64,000 nt of DNA from Laceyella putida (GCF_042665195.1 NZ_JBHTBW010000047.1:1-64000), one strand, 5' to 3'. Shown: positions 7,966 to 16,776, numbered from the stretch's first letter. The notes: a model not told the origin generated them from the sequence alone. Numbers and translations are program-made.

Positions 7966-9078
7966 ATGGGCAAGAAAAACGATGTCATGCACTTTATCAA
8001 TCAATTGTTGGCCAAGGCGACAGAACGGCGGGCGAGTGATATCCACATTGAACCGCAGGCGGAACAAGTGCGGATTCGCCAACGCGTCGACGGTTTTCTG
8101 CTTGAGACGGATCAGTTAGCCAAAGAATTCGCCAATGCGCTGGTTTCCCATATCAAAGTGACAAGTCAATTGGACATCGGAGAAAAGCGCATGCCCCAAG
8201 ATGGAGCCATGCGTTGGGAGCGGGCGGACACCTGCGTTGACATTCGGGTATCGACTTTGCCGACGATCCATGGTGAAAAAGTGGTTTTGCGCCTGCTCAA
8301 AAATCACCGACAATCCTTTCAGCTGCATGACTTGGGCATGCCGGAAGAGGAACAGAGGAGAACAGAGCGGATCTTGCATAAGAAAAGTGGTCTTGTCATC
8401 GTGTCGGGACCGACGGGTTCAGGCAAAACAACCACATTGTACGCCATGCTCCAAGCGTTAAATCGGGTGGAAACCAACATTGTCACGTTGGAAGATCCCA
8501 TCGAATTGAAGTTGGATGGGGTGAACCAAGTCCAAATCCGTCCCAAGGCGGGCCTTACATTTGCTCGGGGATTGCGTTCGGTGTTGCGGCAAGACCCCGA
8601 CATCATCATGATCGGGGAAATACGCGATGTGGAAACAGCCAACATTGCGATCAGCGCCGCCTTATCAGGGCATTTGGTGCTGACTTCCTTGCATACGTCT
8701 GATGTTGTCCGCACGATAACCCGTTTGATCGATATGGGGATTGAACCCTATCGGGTCGCGGCCGCCTTATCCGGAGTGGTTGCCCAACGGCTGGTGCGAT
8801 TGGTCTGCCAAATTTGCCGGGGGACCCAATGCCCTGATTGCCAAGACACTGGGTATTACGGGCGAACAGGCGCATTTGAAGTGATGGAAATGGATGAGGA
8901 GCTGGAACGTCTCATCGCGCGCGGTGCGACATTGGGAGAAGTGCGGCATCATTTGCAAAACCAAGGGATGAAAGGACTCAAGGAAGCGGTTCAAGAGTTG
9001 GTTGACCAGAACCGGACCACTTATGAAGAATGGATGCGGGTGATCGAAGGTGTGGAGAAAGAACAAGTGGAGTGCTGA
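7966..9078 (+). CDS. comGA: Competence/type IV pilus ATPase ComGA
   Basis: 370 residues. Cytoplasmic GspE/PilB-type hexameric ATPase that powers assembly of the competence pseudopilus. Motifs in order: ASDIHIEP (23-30), Walker A GPTGSGKT (148-155), Asp box TLEDPIE (174-180), Walker B DIIMIGEIRD (212-221), His box SGHLVLTSLHT (234-244), and a zinc tetrad of cysteines at 281, 284, 289 and 292. GGAGAG before ATG 7966 sets the start; an ATG at 7936 is in frame. First gene of the comG operon; no clear ComK box pair was found upstream. Confidence 0.93.
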   Translation: MGKKNDVMHFINQLLAKATERRASDIHIEPQAEQVRIRQRVDGFLLETDQLAKEFANALVSHIKVTSQLDIGEKRMPQDGAMRWERADTCVDIRVSTLPTIHGEKVVLRLLKNHRQSFQLHDLGMPEEEQRRTERILHKKSGLVIVSGPTGSGKTTTLYAMLQALNRVETNIVTLEDPIELKLDGVNQVQIRPKAGLTFARGLRSVLRQDPDIIMIGEIRDVETANIAISAALSGHLVLTSLHTSDVVRTITRLIDMGIEPYRVAAALSGVVAQRLVRLVCQICRGTQCPDCQDTGYYGRTGAFEVMEMDEELERLIARGATLGEVRHHLQNQGMKGLKEAVQELVDQNRTTYEEWMRVIEGVEKEQVEC

Positions 9079-10093
9079 AAAATATATGTTGTACAGCCAA
9101 CAGATGGCCCATCTGTTGGATAGCGGAATACCGCTGTTGACCTGCCTGGATTTGCTTGCGGAACAAAGGCTGATCACCAAACCGTTCTACCGGCGGTTGT
9201 CAGAAATGTTAAATGAGGGATTTAGCCTGTCGGGCGCATTGGAAAAATTGGCGTTCCCCTCCCTCTTCATTTCATTCATCCGTGCGGCTGAAGAGCATGG
9301 GGATTATGTGCATGCATTTAAGCAGTGTGAAGCTTACTATGAAGCGCGGGCCCGTTGGGCACGTGAGTTGGGCAAGTCGCTTATTTATCCGGCATTGGTG
9401 CTTGCGATCGCGGGTTTGGCCTTATCGTTTCTCCTGGGTGTCGTGTTGCCCCGGTTTGCTGAGTTGTACCAAACGATGGGGGTACCGCTGCCGAAGTTGA
9501 CAGAGTGGCTGTTCTCCCTGCACGCTTCTGTGCGGGCATGGGCTCCCAAGATGGCCATGGGGATGGGTGGGCTGATGATCATCAGCGGCTTGCTCCGTTT
9601 GGCCCCCCGGCCGATGCGGGCTTGGTTCAGTCGGGTGCTGTTTTTCCTCCCTGTGATCGGTTCCGTGTTAAGGCATCGAATGACCCATTATATAACCATC
9701 CAATTGGGTTCGCTATTAAAAGCGGGGGTTCCTCTGTTAAATGCGCTAAAGACATTGCGCAAGATGGCCCCATGGTCCATTCTTGGCCGTTCCTTGACGA
9801 AAATGGAGGCCAATGTGATGGAAGGAACCTCTTTGTCGGAAGCGATTCAAAAAAGCGGTCGCCGCCTGTTTTTGCCTTCCCTCGTAAAGATGGTGGCCTT
9901 GGGCGAAGAAAGCGGGAAATTGGATGAAATCATGCTTCATATGGCCCAAGGAACGGAACTGGTCATCAAAAATCGGTTAGAGCGTTTGACTCGAAGCATT
10001 GAGCCGCTGTTTATCTTTATGATTGGGTTGTTTATTGCCATGATCGTCATTGCCATGTTTTTGCCGCTATTGCATATCGTACGCTCAATTTAA
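9050..10093 (+). CDS. comGB: Competence pseudopilus membrane protein ComGB
   Basis: 347 residues. GspF/PilC-type inner-membrane platform protein. It has two repeated GspF domains (about 15-140 and 215-340) and three membrane spans near 115-140, 160-185 and 320-345. The GTG start at 9050 overlaps comGA by 29 bases; the N-terminus KNKWSAEKYMLYSQQMAHLL fits the family start, so I keep it although the ribosome site is weak. An ATG at 9086 is the alternative. Confidence 0.9.
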   Translation: MWRKNKWSAEKYMLYSQQMAHLLDSGIPLLTCLDLLAEQRLITKPFYRRLSEMLNEGFSLSGALEKLAFPSLFISFIRAAEEHGDYVHAFKQCEAYYEARARWARELGKSLIYPALVLAIAGLALSFLLGVVLPRFAELYQTMGVPLPKLTEWLFSLHASVRAWAPKMAMGMGGLMIISGLLRLAPRPMRAWFSRVLFFLPVIGSVLRHRMTHYITIQLGSLLKAGVPLLNALKTLRKMAPWSILGRSLTKMEANVMEGTSLSEAIQKSGRRLFLPSLVKMVALGEESGKLDEIMLHMAQGTELVIKNRLERLTRSIEPLFIFMIGLFIAMIVIAMFLPLLHIVRSI

Positions 10094-10106
10094 AGGAGGA
10101 TCTTAC

Positions 10107-10457
10107 ATGAGAAGGCATGGAAGGCTTTGTCAGGCCATGGATGGGGAGCGGGGATTCACATTGATGGAGATGATCCTCGTCGTCTTTATCATTGGGGTGA
10201 TATTGGCCATTGCGATTCCCAACTTGCGTGCGGCTGGGGAGAAGGCCAAGCGGCAGGCGGATCGTGCCAATCGGCATATGATCAGTGCCCAAGCGGATAA
10301 TTATTATTTGGAGTATGGGGAGTACCCTTCGGAAGTGGAAGAGTTGGTCAAGCGCGGGTACTTGCGTTCAGCGCCGAAATGCCCTTTTGGCAAGAAATAT
10401 CAGATTCGGCGGTCGCCTCAGTTGACGGCGGACCAAAGAGTGGTATGCGTGAAATGA
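10107..10457 (+). CDS. comGC: Major competence pseudopilin ComGC
   Basis: 116 residues. The main subunit of the DNA-uptake pseudopilus. It has a class III signal: a 16-residue leader ending ERG, then the cleavage site before FTLMEMILVV, with Phe+1 and Glu+5 as required for prepilin peptidase and methylation. One hydrophobic helix follows. AAAGGAGGA at 10092-10100 is the strongest ribosome site in the operon, in keeping with the major pilin. Confidence 0.93.
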   Translation: MRRHGRLCQAMDGERGFTLMEMILVVFIIGVILAIAIPNLRAAGEKAKRQADRANRHMISAQADNYYLEYGEYPSEVEELVKRGYLRSAPKCPFGKKYQIRRSPQLTADQRVVCVK

Positions 10458-10891
10458 ACACAGGTGAGCGAGGCTGGACGTTGATAGAACTCACCATGGT
10501 CATTCTCGTGTTAGGTTGGATTTTTTCCATCTGTTATCCCGCCTTTGCGACCTTGGGTGAACGGACAGAGCGGCAGTTGTTTCTTGGGGTATTGGCGAAT
10601 GAGCTCATCTTGGCTCAAACGGAGGCCGAAAGCAGGGAAGCGGAAGTGACCGTCCTGATTGACGGTCCCGCCAAACGGGTCATCGTATACCAAGGAGAGC
10701 AAAAACAAAGAGCCCTCCTGATACCCGGTCGTTATCAGATAGTTAGCAATTATCCGGGCAATCGCATCGTTTTTCGTGAAACAGGTCAAGTTCGCGGGGG
10801 AACGATCACCTTATTGCAAGGGGAAAAATTGCTTGGCAAAATCGTGGTCCATGTGGCGTCAGGGCATCCGAAAGTGGAGTTGGTGCAATGA
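10454..10891 (+). CDS. comGD: Minor pseudopilin ComGD
   Basis: 145 residues. Leader MNTGERG, then the pilin helix beginning WTLIELTMVI; Trp replaces the usual Phe at +1, and Glu+5 is kept. The start at 10454 gives a 4-base ATGA overlap with comGC; another ATG at 10445 is in frame and close to AAAGAG. Assigned by position in the operon and by the pilin motif, since minor pilins diverge quickly. Confidence 0.8.
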   Translation: MNTGERGWTLIELTMVILVLGWIFSICYPAFATLGERTERQLFLGVLANELILAQTEAESREAEVTVLIDGPAKRVIVYQGEQKQRALLIPGRYQIVSNYPGNRIVFRETGQVRGGTITLLQGEKLLGKIVVHVASGHPKVELVQ

Positions 10892-11265
10892 AGCAAGCGG
10901 AACGGGGTTTTACTTTGGTAGAGACGATGACAGCTTTGTTGGTATTGGGCATATTCATCACCTTCGCCGTCCCGTTGCATCGGGAGCTCAATCAGATGTT
11001 TTACCGAGAGCGGATGGAGATGGAGATGGTGCACATGTTGGAGCATAAAATCGAGAGCTTGGCGAGCAATGCGACCCTGGCAGGAGCCGGATCGGAACAA
11101 GTATCCAGCCAGGAATTGGAAAGGCAGCATTATCAAATCACATGGCGATCGGTTCAGATCGGACCTTATCTCTATGAAGTGCAGGTGGAGGTGAACGGCA
11201 AAGACCGTGACGGGAAAATCCACAAAAAACGCTGGGTTACGCACCGCTTTGTCAGAGCGGGCTGA
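10888..11265 (+). CDS. comGE: Minor pseudopilin ComGE
   Basis: 125 residues. Leader MKQAERG, cleavage before FTLVETMTAL with Glu+5, one hydrophobic helix, then a short globular part. It overlaps comGD by 4 bases (ATGA). The name rests on operon order and on the pilin signal. Confidence 0.75.
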   Translation: MKQAERGFTLVETMTALLVLGIFITFAVPLHRELNQMFYRERMEMEMVHMLEHKIESLASNATLAGAGSEQVSSQELERQHYQITWRSVQIGPYLYEVQVEVNGKDRDGKIHKKRWVTHRFVRAG

Positions 11266-11731
11266 ATCGGGTTACACCTATATTGAACTCATGATCACTT
11301 TTATGCTCTTGCTGATTTTGCTGCCTGTGATCTTCTTTGTTGCGCATACGTTTGAAAGCAATTTGAAAAAGATGGTGGGGCGGCAGGAATTGCAATTGGA
11401 GTACATGGCTTTTCGCCCTTTGGTTGAGCGGGACATCGCCCAAGCCACCAACTTCATTGCTGAAGATGGCATGCTGGTGCTTATTTGTCCCGATGGGAAG
11501 GCCGTGCGGTATGCGGCCAAAAAACGGCAAGTGATCAGACAGGTGAAAGAGGCTGGAGCGGGACAATTCACCGGAACTACCGTCGTTCTGCGGCATGTTT
11601 ATTTTATGGGCTTTTATCCTGAAGAACATGGGGTTCAGTTGGATATTGGATTGCAAAACTGGTTGGCTGATTTGGACATGAAGATTTTTATCGGAGGAAG
11701 GACGACAGCGCACCATGCGACAAACCGATGA
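11249..11731 (+). CDS. comGF: Minor pseudopilin ComGF
   Basis: 160 residues from the TTG at 11249. This start gives the leader MSERAESG followed by YTYIELMITF, with Tyr at +1 and Glu+5. A GTG at 11207 in frame would make the leader 14 residues longer. The reading frame overlaps comGE by 17 bases, so translation is probably coupled. The body matches ComGF in having a long membrane helix and a beta-rich C-terminal domain. Confidence 0.72.
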   Translation: MSERAESGYTYIELMITFMLLLILLPVIFFVAHTFESNLKKMVGRQELQLEYMAFRPLVERDIAQATNFIAEDGMLVLICPDGKAVRYAAKKRQVIRQVKEAGAGQFTGTTVVLRHVYFMGFYPEEHGVQLDIGLQNWLADLDMKIFIGGRTTAHHATNR

Positions 11732-12641
11732 ACGGGGCTTTGCCTTGCCGGCGGTGATCGCCGTAACCACGCTGCTCTTTACCTTGGTGACGTTTGTGGC
11801 CGCATTGGCTGTGCGCAGCCATGAAGCGGGAAGGTTGTATGAAGAGCGGATGAGAGTCAAGTACGCCGCCGAAACAGGAATTGCGAAAATGCAACAGGAA
11901 TGGGCATTGGGTCAGCGAAAACAAGATACGCTACTCGATGTGGGTGGCGTGACCGTTTACGTTCAGGTGGAAGAGAAACCAGATAATGCATTGCATGTGG
12001 TGGCGACGGGTTATGGCGAAAAAGGGGTGCAGCAAACGATTTCCGCCCTGATAGATCAAAAGACGCTGGCGATCATCAACTGGATTGGTTACCATGGTAA
12101 TAAAAAAACGGAGGCTCCTATGGAACACAGCAAACGACACCTGGTATTAATCGGGATGATGGGGACGGGCAAAACAACAATAGGTCAAGCCATTGCGGCA
12201 CAAGTACCATTGCCGTGGAAAGACACGGATCAAGCATTGGTCGCCAAGTGGGGGTGTTCCATTGCCGATTTCTTTGCCCTATATGGAGAAGAGCGATTTC
12301 GCGAGGAAGAGACGCAGATGTTGGAAGCCTGTTTGGCCGAACCATCCTTGTTGTTAACGACGGGTGGGGGCATTGTCCTGCGGGAGCAAAATCGCCAACT
12401 CTTAGCCGAGCGGGCTTTTGTCGTTCATCTGGATGCCGAGCCGGAAGAGATTATTCGACGGTTGACGCAAACGAACGAAGAACGTCCTTTGTTGAAAGGA
12501 GATCTCCGCCAACGGGTGTATGACATATATGAAGCGCGGCGGGAGCTTTATCGATTTGCGGATGTAAGGGTGGATACGACAGGAAAATCGATCGATGAGA
12601 TGGCGACTGCGATTGTGCGCGCATGGCAAGATCATGTTTAA
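11715..12641 (+). CDS. comGG: ComGG-like pseudopilin read through into shikimate kinase
   Basis: One uninterrupted frame of 308 codons. Residues 1-135 are a ComGG-like minor pilin: leader MRQTDERG, then FALPAVIAVTTLLFTLVTF, and a small periplasm-facing domain. This part lacks Glu+5, as usual for ComGG/GspK-type tips. No stop codon follows; the frame runs into a complete shikimate kinase at residue 136. Tandem TAA TAA triplets occur at 12099-12104 in another frame. Either a fusion protein is made, or the pilin is normally released by another event, or an indel in this region hides a stop. Confidence 0.7.
   Translation: MRQTDERGFALPAVIAVTTLLFTLVTFVAALAVRSHEAGRLYEERMRVKYAAETGIAKMQQEWALGQRKQDTLLDVGGVTVYVQVEEKPDNALHVVATGYGEKGVQQTISALIDQKTLAIINWIGYHGNKKTEAPMEHSKRHLVLIGMMGTGKTTIGQAIAAQVPLPWKDTDQALVAKWGCSIADFFALYGEERFREEETQMLEACLAEPSLLLTTGGGIVLREQNRQLLAERAFVVHLDAEPEEIIRRLTQTNEERPLLKGDLRQRVYDIYEARRELYRFADVRVDTTGKSIDEMATAIVRAWQDHV
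12120..12641 (+). CDS. aroK: Shikimate kinase (internal start)
   Basis: 173 residues from the ATG at 12120, which has a full GGAGG at 12110-12114 and 5-base spacing, so it can be made separately from the longer frame. Phosphorylates shikimate at the 3-hydroxyl in the chorismate pathway. Walker A is GMMGTGKTT (12-20), the DTD of the shikimate site follows near 35, and the GGG motif is TTGGGIVLRE. A kinase attached to an exported pilin would lie outside the cell without ATP, so internal initiation is the likely source of active enzyme. Confidence 0.92.
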   Translation: MEHSKRHLVLIGMMGTGKTTIGQAIAAQVPLPWKDTDQALVAKWGCSIADFFALYGEERFREEETQMLEACLAEPSLLLTTGGGIVLREQNRQLLAERAFVVHLDAEPEEIIRRLTQTNEERPLLKGDLRQRVYDIYEARRELYRFADVRVDTTGKSIDEMATAIVRAWQDHV

Positions 12642-12683
12642 AGCAAATCGACTGCGGCAATGCTAAGCACTGAGGTGGGTAAG

Positions 12684-12905
12684 ATGTCTTTTAAGGATTG
12701 GGTACGATTTTTGCTGGAGCGCTGGCTCAGGTATGTCGAAACACCCAAGCATGAGCGGAAAGAATTGAAACAGATGAGAAAAGTGCCTTGGTCGGTCAAA
12801 TGGTTTGGATTGATTCCTTTTTCCATGAAAATGGCGGTCAATCGGCAACGGTCGCGGCTCCGAAATCGCCTCATGGCCAAACGCCCGGCGAGGGAGGCGG
12901 ATTAA
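12684..12905 (+). CDS. yqzE: YqzE-family small protein
   Basis: 73 residues. The family signature is clear: YVETPKHERKELKQ and then WSVKWFGLIPFSMKM. GAGGTGGGT (12672-12680) sets ATG 12684. In B. subtilis yqzE also follows the comG operon; its function is unknown. The tail is rich in arginine and lysine. Confidence 0.88.
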   Translation: MSFKDWVRFLLERWLRYVETPKHERKELKQMRKVPWSVKWFGLIPFSMKMAVNRQRSRLRNRLMAKRPAREAD

Positions 12906-12948
12906 TCGTGGCAGACCGAAACAGAAATAGAATAGTTAAAGATTATGT

Positions 12949-12976
12949 GAAGGAGCGGTTGATGCTCCTTTTCTTT
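12949..12976 (+). terminator. Intrinsic terminator after yqzE
   Basis: AAGGAGC (12950-12956) pairs with GCTCCTT (12964-12970), followed by TTTCTTT. Confidence 0.75.
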
Positions 12977-13070
12977 GTATATGTGTGGTATACTTTGTAA
13001 TTGAAGTTTCGATGTCCTCATTGCCACATTTTTCATGATTTCATGTGTTATAAAAAGGAGAGAATCCTTT

Positions 13071-14177
13071 ATGTATCATCGTACGGAAACAAGACCAGTC
13101 AAGGTTGGAAACATTCAAATCGGCGGGAACGACCAAGTGGTCATTCAAAGCATGACCACGACCAAAACCCATGATGTGAAAGCCACTGTCGCTGAGATTA
13201 AACGTCTGGAAGAAGCGGGTTGCCAAATCGTGCGTGTCGCTTGCCCGGACATGCGTGCCGCGGAAGCGATCGCGGATATCAAGAAAGAAGTTAAGATCCC
13301 ATTGGTAGCCGATATTCACTTTGATTATAAGCTGGCCTTAAAAGCGATTGAAGGCGGCATTGATAAAATTCGGATCAATCCGGGAAACATTGGCCGCAGG
13401 GAAAAAGTGGAGGCGGTTGTTAAAGCAGCCAAAGAGCGTGGCATCCCCATTCGCATCGGCGTGAACGCGGGCTCGTTGGAAAAACGGATTCTGGATAAAT
13501 ACGGATATCCCACGGCCGATGGCATGATTGAGAGCGCCAAGCACCATGTGGGCATTCTTGAAGACTTGGGCTTTGAAGACATTATCATTTCCATGAAAGC
13601 GTCTGATGTGCGCTTGGCGATCGAAGCGTACCAAAAAGCGGCGGCAACGTTCCGTTATCCATTGCATTTGGGCATCACCGAATCGGGCACGCTATTCTCC
13701 GGCACAATCAAAAGCTCCGCCGGATTGGGCGCTTTACTGGCGATGGGCATCGGTAATACCGTTCGCATCAGTTTAAGCGCCGATCCTGTGGAAGAGGTGA
13801 AAGTGGCTCGTGAATTGCTGAAAGCGTTCGGCTTGGCTGCCAATGCCGCTACGCTGATCTCTTGCCCAACTTGCGGTCGGATCGAAATCGACCTGATCAG
13901 CATCGCCAATGAGATTGAAGAATATATCGCCACCGTGAAAGCGCCCATTAAAGTGTCTGTGCTGGGTTGCGCGGTGAATGGCCCGGGTGAAGCGAAAGAA
14001 GCGGATATCGGGATTGCCGGTGCCCGCGGAGAAGGCCTCCTGTTCAGACATGGCGAGATTGTTCGCAAAATCCCCGAAAAGGACATGGTTGCTGAGCTGA
14101 AAAAAGAGATTGACAAGTTGGCTGAAGAATACTATCGGAAACAAGCGGAAGCGGACAAAGAAAAAATAGAAGTGTAA
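13071..14177 (+). CDS. ispG: 4-hydroxy-3-methylbut-2-enyl-diphosphate synthase IspG
   Basis: 368 residues, the usual size of the two-domain bacterial form. Converts MEcPP to HMBPP in the MEP isoprenoid pathway, using a [4Fe-4S] cluster. TIM-barrel domain first, then the cluster domain with Cys265 and Cys268 in SCPTCGR, Cys300 in LGCAVNGPGE and the fourth ligand Glu307. AAAAGGAG sets the ATG at 13071. Monocistronic, with a strong terminator. Confidence 0.96.
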   Translation: MYHRTETRPVKVGNIQIGGNDQVVIQSMTTTKTHDVKATVAEIKRLEEAGCQIVRVACPDMRAAEAIADIKKEVKIPLVADIHFDYKLALKAIEGGIDKIRINPGNIGRREKVEAVVKAAKERGIPIRIGVNAGSLEKRILDKYGYPTADGMIESAKHHVGILEDLGFEDIIISMKASDVRLAIEAYQKAAATFRYPLHLGITESGTLFSGTIKSSAGLGALLAMGIGNTVRISLSADPVEEVKVARELLKAFGLAANAATLISCPTCGRIEIDLISIANEIEEYIATVKAPIKVSVLGCAVNGPGEAKEADIGIAGARGEGLLFRHGEIVRKIPEKDMVAELKKEIDKLAEEYYRKQAEADKEKIEV

Positions 14178-14196
14178 TCGTTTGTGTGGTGAGAGA

Positions 14197-14238
14197 CCCC
14201 CTGTTTGAGCGGTTGTTCGGCTCAAACAGGGGGTTTTT
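14197..14238 (+). terminator. Intrinsic terminator after ispG
   Basis: A perfect 14-bp stem (14197-14210 with 14220-14233) is followed by TTTTT. Confidence 0.93.
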
Positions 14239-14302
14239 GCATAAATTCACCGGTTTTGTTCCATACTACAAACAGACCTCACCATAGAAAGGAGGAAAGG
14301 GT

Positions 14303-14521
14303 ATGAGAAGTTTTGCCCTAACCTTGGTTATTGTTGGAGCGTTAAATTGGCTCCTGGTTGGATTGTTTCAATGGGACTTGGTAGCCGCAATTTTTGGTGG
14401 GGATGCGATTCGGGAATCCTCCGCATTTAGTCGGATTATCTATAGCTTAATCGGACTGGCGGGCATCTACGCGATTCGCTTCTTCTTTAATGAGCGCGCA
14501 ACGGTAAACGACAATCGATAA
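14303..14521 (+). CDS. DUF378 family membrane protein (YuzA-like)
   Basis: 72 residues with two membrane helices (about 5-24 and 45-62). The family motif is visible: IVGALNWLLVGLFQWDLVA at 10-28 and FSRIIYSLIGLAGIYAI. AAAGGAGGAAAGG precedes the ATG. Function unknown in the family. Confidence 0.85.
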   Translation: MRSFALTLVIVGALNWLLVGLFQWDLVAAIFGGDAIRESSAFSRIIYSLIGLAGIYAIRFFFNERATVNDNR

Positions 14522-14538
14522 GCAGCAAGGTTAAAAGG

Positions 14539-14565
14539 CTCCAGGCAGATGTCTGGAGTTTTTTA
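14539..14565 (+). terminator. Intrinsic terminator after the DUF378 gene
   Basis: CTCCAG (14539-14544) pairs with CTGGAG (14553-14558), followed by TTTTTT. Confidence 0.8.
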
Positions 14566-14986
14566 TGGCATCATTTATGGACTACGAGCGGGAAGACTTG
14601 CCAATTCTTTGGCAATAAATGAAAGGGAGGATCGTTGTGTGTCTCCCATGTGGAGAGACTAGAGTGAACATGTTCGATCTATTCTATACCATATTAATAT
14701 AATTAATCTAATGTATATTGGCAATTATATACATTTTACATTATACTATATTCATGAAAACGACAGAGTGAAACAGGTTACAACCCGCGTATGCAATGTT
14801 AACTAACCTGTTGTTTAGTTTGTGAGAAGATGAAAGGAATTTTTGTTCGAAAGTGTAAAATTCGTATTTGTGGATGGATGTAGATGACTATGCCAGATGA
14901 AACGAGAAGCTCGCCATTTTAATGGCGAGAGGTTCACGATCATAACATAGGGAATATTAAGAACACGATCGGGGGAGTGTGGGAGG
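14566..14986 (+). promoter_or_regulatory. Long AT-rich leader region of the amidotransferase-like gene
   Basis: About 420 bases without a supported gene. A promoter TTGGCA (14718-14723), spacer 18, TATACT (14742-14747) points at the downstream gene, giving a leader of about 230 bases. The leader holds two hairpins: a 9-bp stem AACAGGTTA (14772-14780) with TAACCTGTT (14804-14812), and CTCGCCATT (14910-14918) with AATGGCGAG (14921-14929). Neither is followed by a T run. Confidence 0.55.
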
Positions 14987-15697
14987 ATGAAGCCCATCAT
15001 TGGGATGACGATGTCTCGGGAAAATGAGAAAGAGCAGATATTGGGGAAAGGTTACAGCGATGCGATCATCGAGGCGGGCGGGGTACCCCTTTTGATTCCC
15101 TATACGACAGAGGATGAAGTGATTATAGAGATGAGCCGTGCGCTGGATGGTCTCCTGCTGTCGGGCGGCGGTGATATCGACCCCACCTTGTTTGACGAAG
15201 AGCCCTTGCCGGGCTTGGGACGAATTGATCCCGATCGGGATGAAATGGAAATTGCCTTGATAGAACATTTCATCTCGCAGGATAAACCCATTTTGGGCAT
15301 TTGCCGGGGTTGCCAAATATTGAATATCGCTTTGGGGGGCGGAATGTACCAGGATCTCCCATCGCAGAAGCAAAACCTGTTGCAGCACACCCAGCGGGCG
15401 CCGCGGCACCATGCCTCCCATACCATTACCATTGAGGAAAATACGATTCTTCATCAGATATACCGGAAAACGGTGACCAAGGTGAACAGCTTCCATCACC
15501 AGGCAGTAAGAGAAGTGCTTCCGCCCCTGCGCGTAAGCGCGATGGCCCGAGACGGGGTGATAGAAGCGTTTGAAAGTGAAAGTCATCGTTTTGTCGTGGC
15601 GGTGCAATGGCATCCGGAAGAGATGGTTAAAACCGATTCCGACACGCCACGGTTGTTCGCCGCTTTTGTGGAAGCGTGCAAAGAGCAGCAAGGGTAA
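14987..15697 (+). CDS. Class I glutamine amidotransferase-like hydrolase (gamma-Glu-GABA hydrolase family)
   Basis: 236 residues, peptidase C26 family, related to PuuD. The family cleaves gamma-glutamyl bonds, for example in gamma-glutamyl-GABA during putrescine breakdown. Nucleophile Cys106 in ILGICRGCQ, with His208 and Glu210 in WHPEE completing the triad; LSGGGDIDP at 59-67 is typical. The ribosome site is GGGGAG at 14971-14976. No other putrescine genes are adjacent, so the substrate is unproven. Confidence 0.88.
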   Translation: MKPIIGMTMSRENEKEQILGKGYSDAIIEAGGVPLLIPYTTEDEVIIEMSRALDGLLLSGGGDIDPTLFDEEPLPGLGRIDPDRDEMEIALIEHFISQDKPILGICRGCQILNIALGGGMYQDLPSQKQNLLQHTQRAPRHHASHTITIEENTILHQIYRKTVTKVNSFHHQAVREVLPPLRVSAMARDGVIEAFESESHRFVVAVQWHPEEMVKTDSDTPRLFAAFVEACKEQQG

Positions 15698-15710
15698 GGT
15701 CTTGCTCAAA

Positions 15711-15752
15711 AAAAGAAGAAACTCGCGTTTGGCCGAGTTTCTTCTTTCTTTT
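15711..15752. terminator. Bidirectional terminator between the hydrolase gene and cydB
   Basis: AAAGAAGAAACTCG pairs with CGAGTTTCTTCTTT (ending about 15747), giving T-rich tails on both strands between convergent genes. Confidence 0.85.
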
Positions 15753-15762
15753 CAGATGAAAT

Positions 15763-16776
15763 TCATTTCTCGCCGCGCACATATTTGGCGTTAAACAAGA
15801 ACAGCCACATAAGCAACCCGATCGAAGGGATGAGCAAGAACAGGCCGGCGATAAAGGCGGCAACCAAAGCCCACCCCATGGCGCTGTCCGTCAAGGCGCT
15901 CGAGATGGTGACATAATCGTATAGCAGATAGGGCATATGCGAGATGCCATAGCCAAAAAAGGCGTAAGCGAATTGGAACATCACAAAGATAAACTGAATC
16001 CCCAAGTTCTGGCGCTTCCACATCAGGTAGACGGCAACGCAGAAACAGAGAAAAGAGAATCCAAACATCCAGCCGATGGACAGGGCGTTTTGGAAATGAT
16101 CGTAATTATGTTTGGACAAGCTCCAGAATACCCATAAGCTGGCGAAAATCGTTGGAGCGCTCCAGAATAAAGCGTATTTGCGCAACTGTTCGCGAGCGCC
16201 GATATCTCCGGCGCGGTCCGCATAAAAAGTGAGGAAACTGGCGCTGATGTACAAAATGCTCACGAGGGCCAAAAACACCACACTCCATGAATAAGGGCTG
16301 GTAAACAGCCGATCCGCGTGGAAGACGACATCGCCTTCCACTTTTTCGATAAACCCACCCTCGGAAATGGTCAAAACGGTGGACAAGGAGGCGGGAATAA
16401 ACAATCCGGTCATGCCGTACAAGAACATGTACACTTTGCTTTTACGGGCGCCATAGTTGGCAAATGCATAAAAGGAACCGCGAATCGTCAGCAAGACCAG
16501 CGCGATCGATCCCGGGATCAAAAGCGCCGTCCCATAATAGTAGGCGGTGTCCGGAAAGAAACCGACACAACCGACGACGAAGAAGATGAGAAAGACGTTG
16601 GTTACTTCCCAGACGGGCGATAAATAGCGATCGATGATTTTATTGATGATATGATCCTTTTTGGTCAACATGCTGTAGTACGAAAAGAAGCCGGCCCCGA
16701 AGTCGATCGATGCGACGATCACATATCCGTACAAAAAGATCCAAAGGGCCGTGATCCCGATCATCTCCAGTTTCAT
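15763..16776 (-). CDS. cydB: Cytochrome bd-type quinol oxidase subunit II
   Basis: 337 residues with about eight membrane spans. The N-terminus shows the family motif: YVIVASIDFGAGFF at about 18-31, and later PVWEVTNVFLI. It forms the heterodimer with CydA that reduces oxygen to water with high affinity. The start overlaps the cydA stop by 4 bases. No cydCD transporter genes lie nearby. Confidence 0.93.
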   Translation of the reverse strand: MKLEMIGITALWIFLYGYVIVASIDFGAGFFSYYSMLTKKDHIINKIIDRYLSPVWEVTNVFLIFFVVGCVGFFPDTAYYYGTALLIPGSIALVLLTIRGSFYAFANYGARKSKVYMFLYGMTGLFIPASLSTVLTISEGGFIEKVEGDVVFHADRLFTSPYSWSVVFLALVSILYISASFLTFYADRAGDIGAREQLRKYALFWSAPTIFASLWVFWSLSKHNYDHFQNALSIGWMFGFSFLCFCVAVYLMWKRQNLGIQFIFVMFQFAYAFFGYGISHMPYLLYDYVTISSALTDSAMGWALVAAFIAGLFLLIPSIGLLMWLFLFNAKYVRGEK

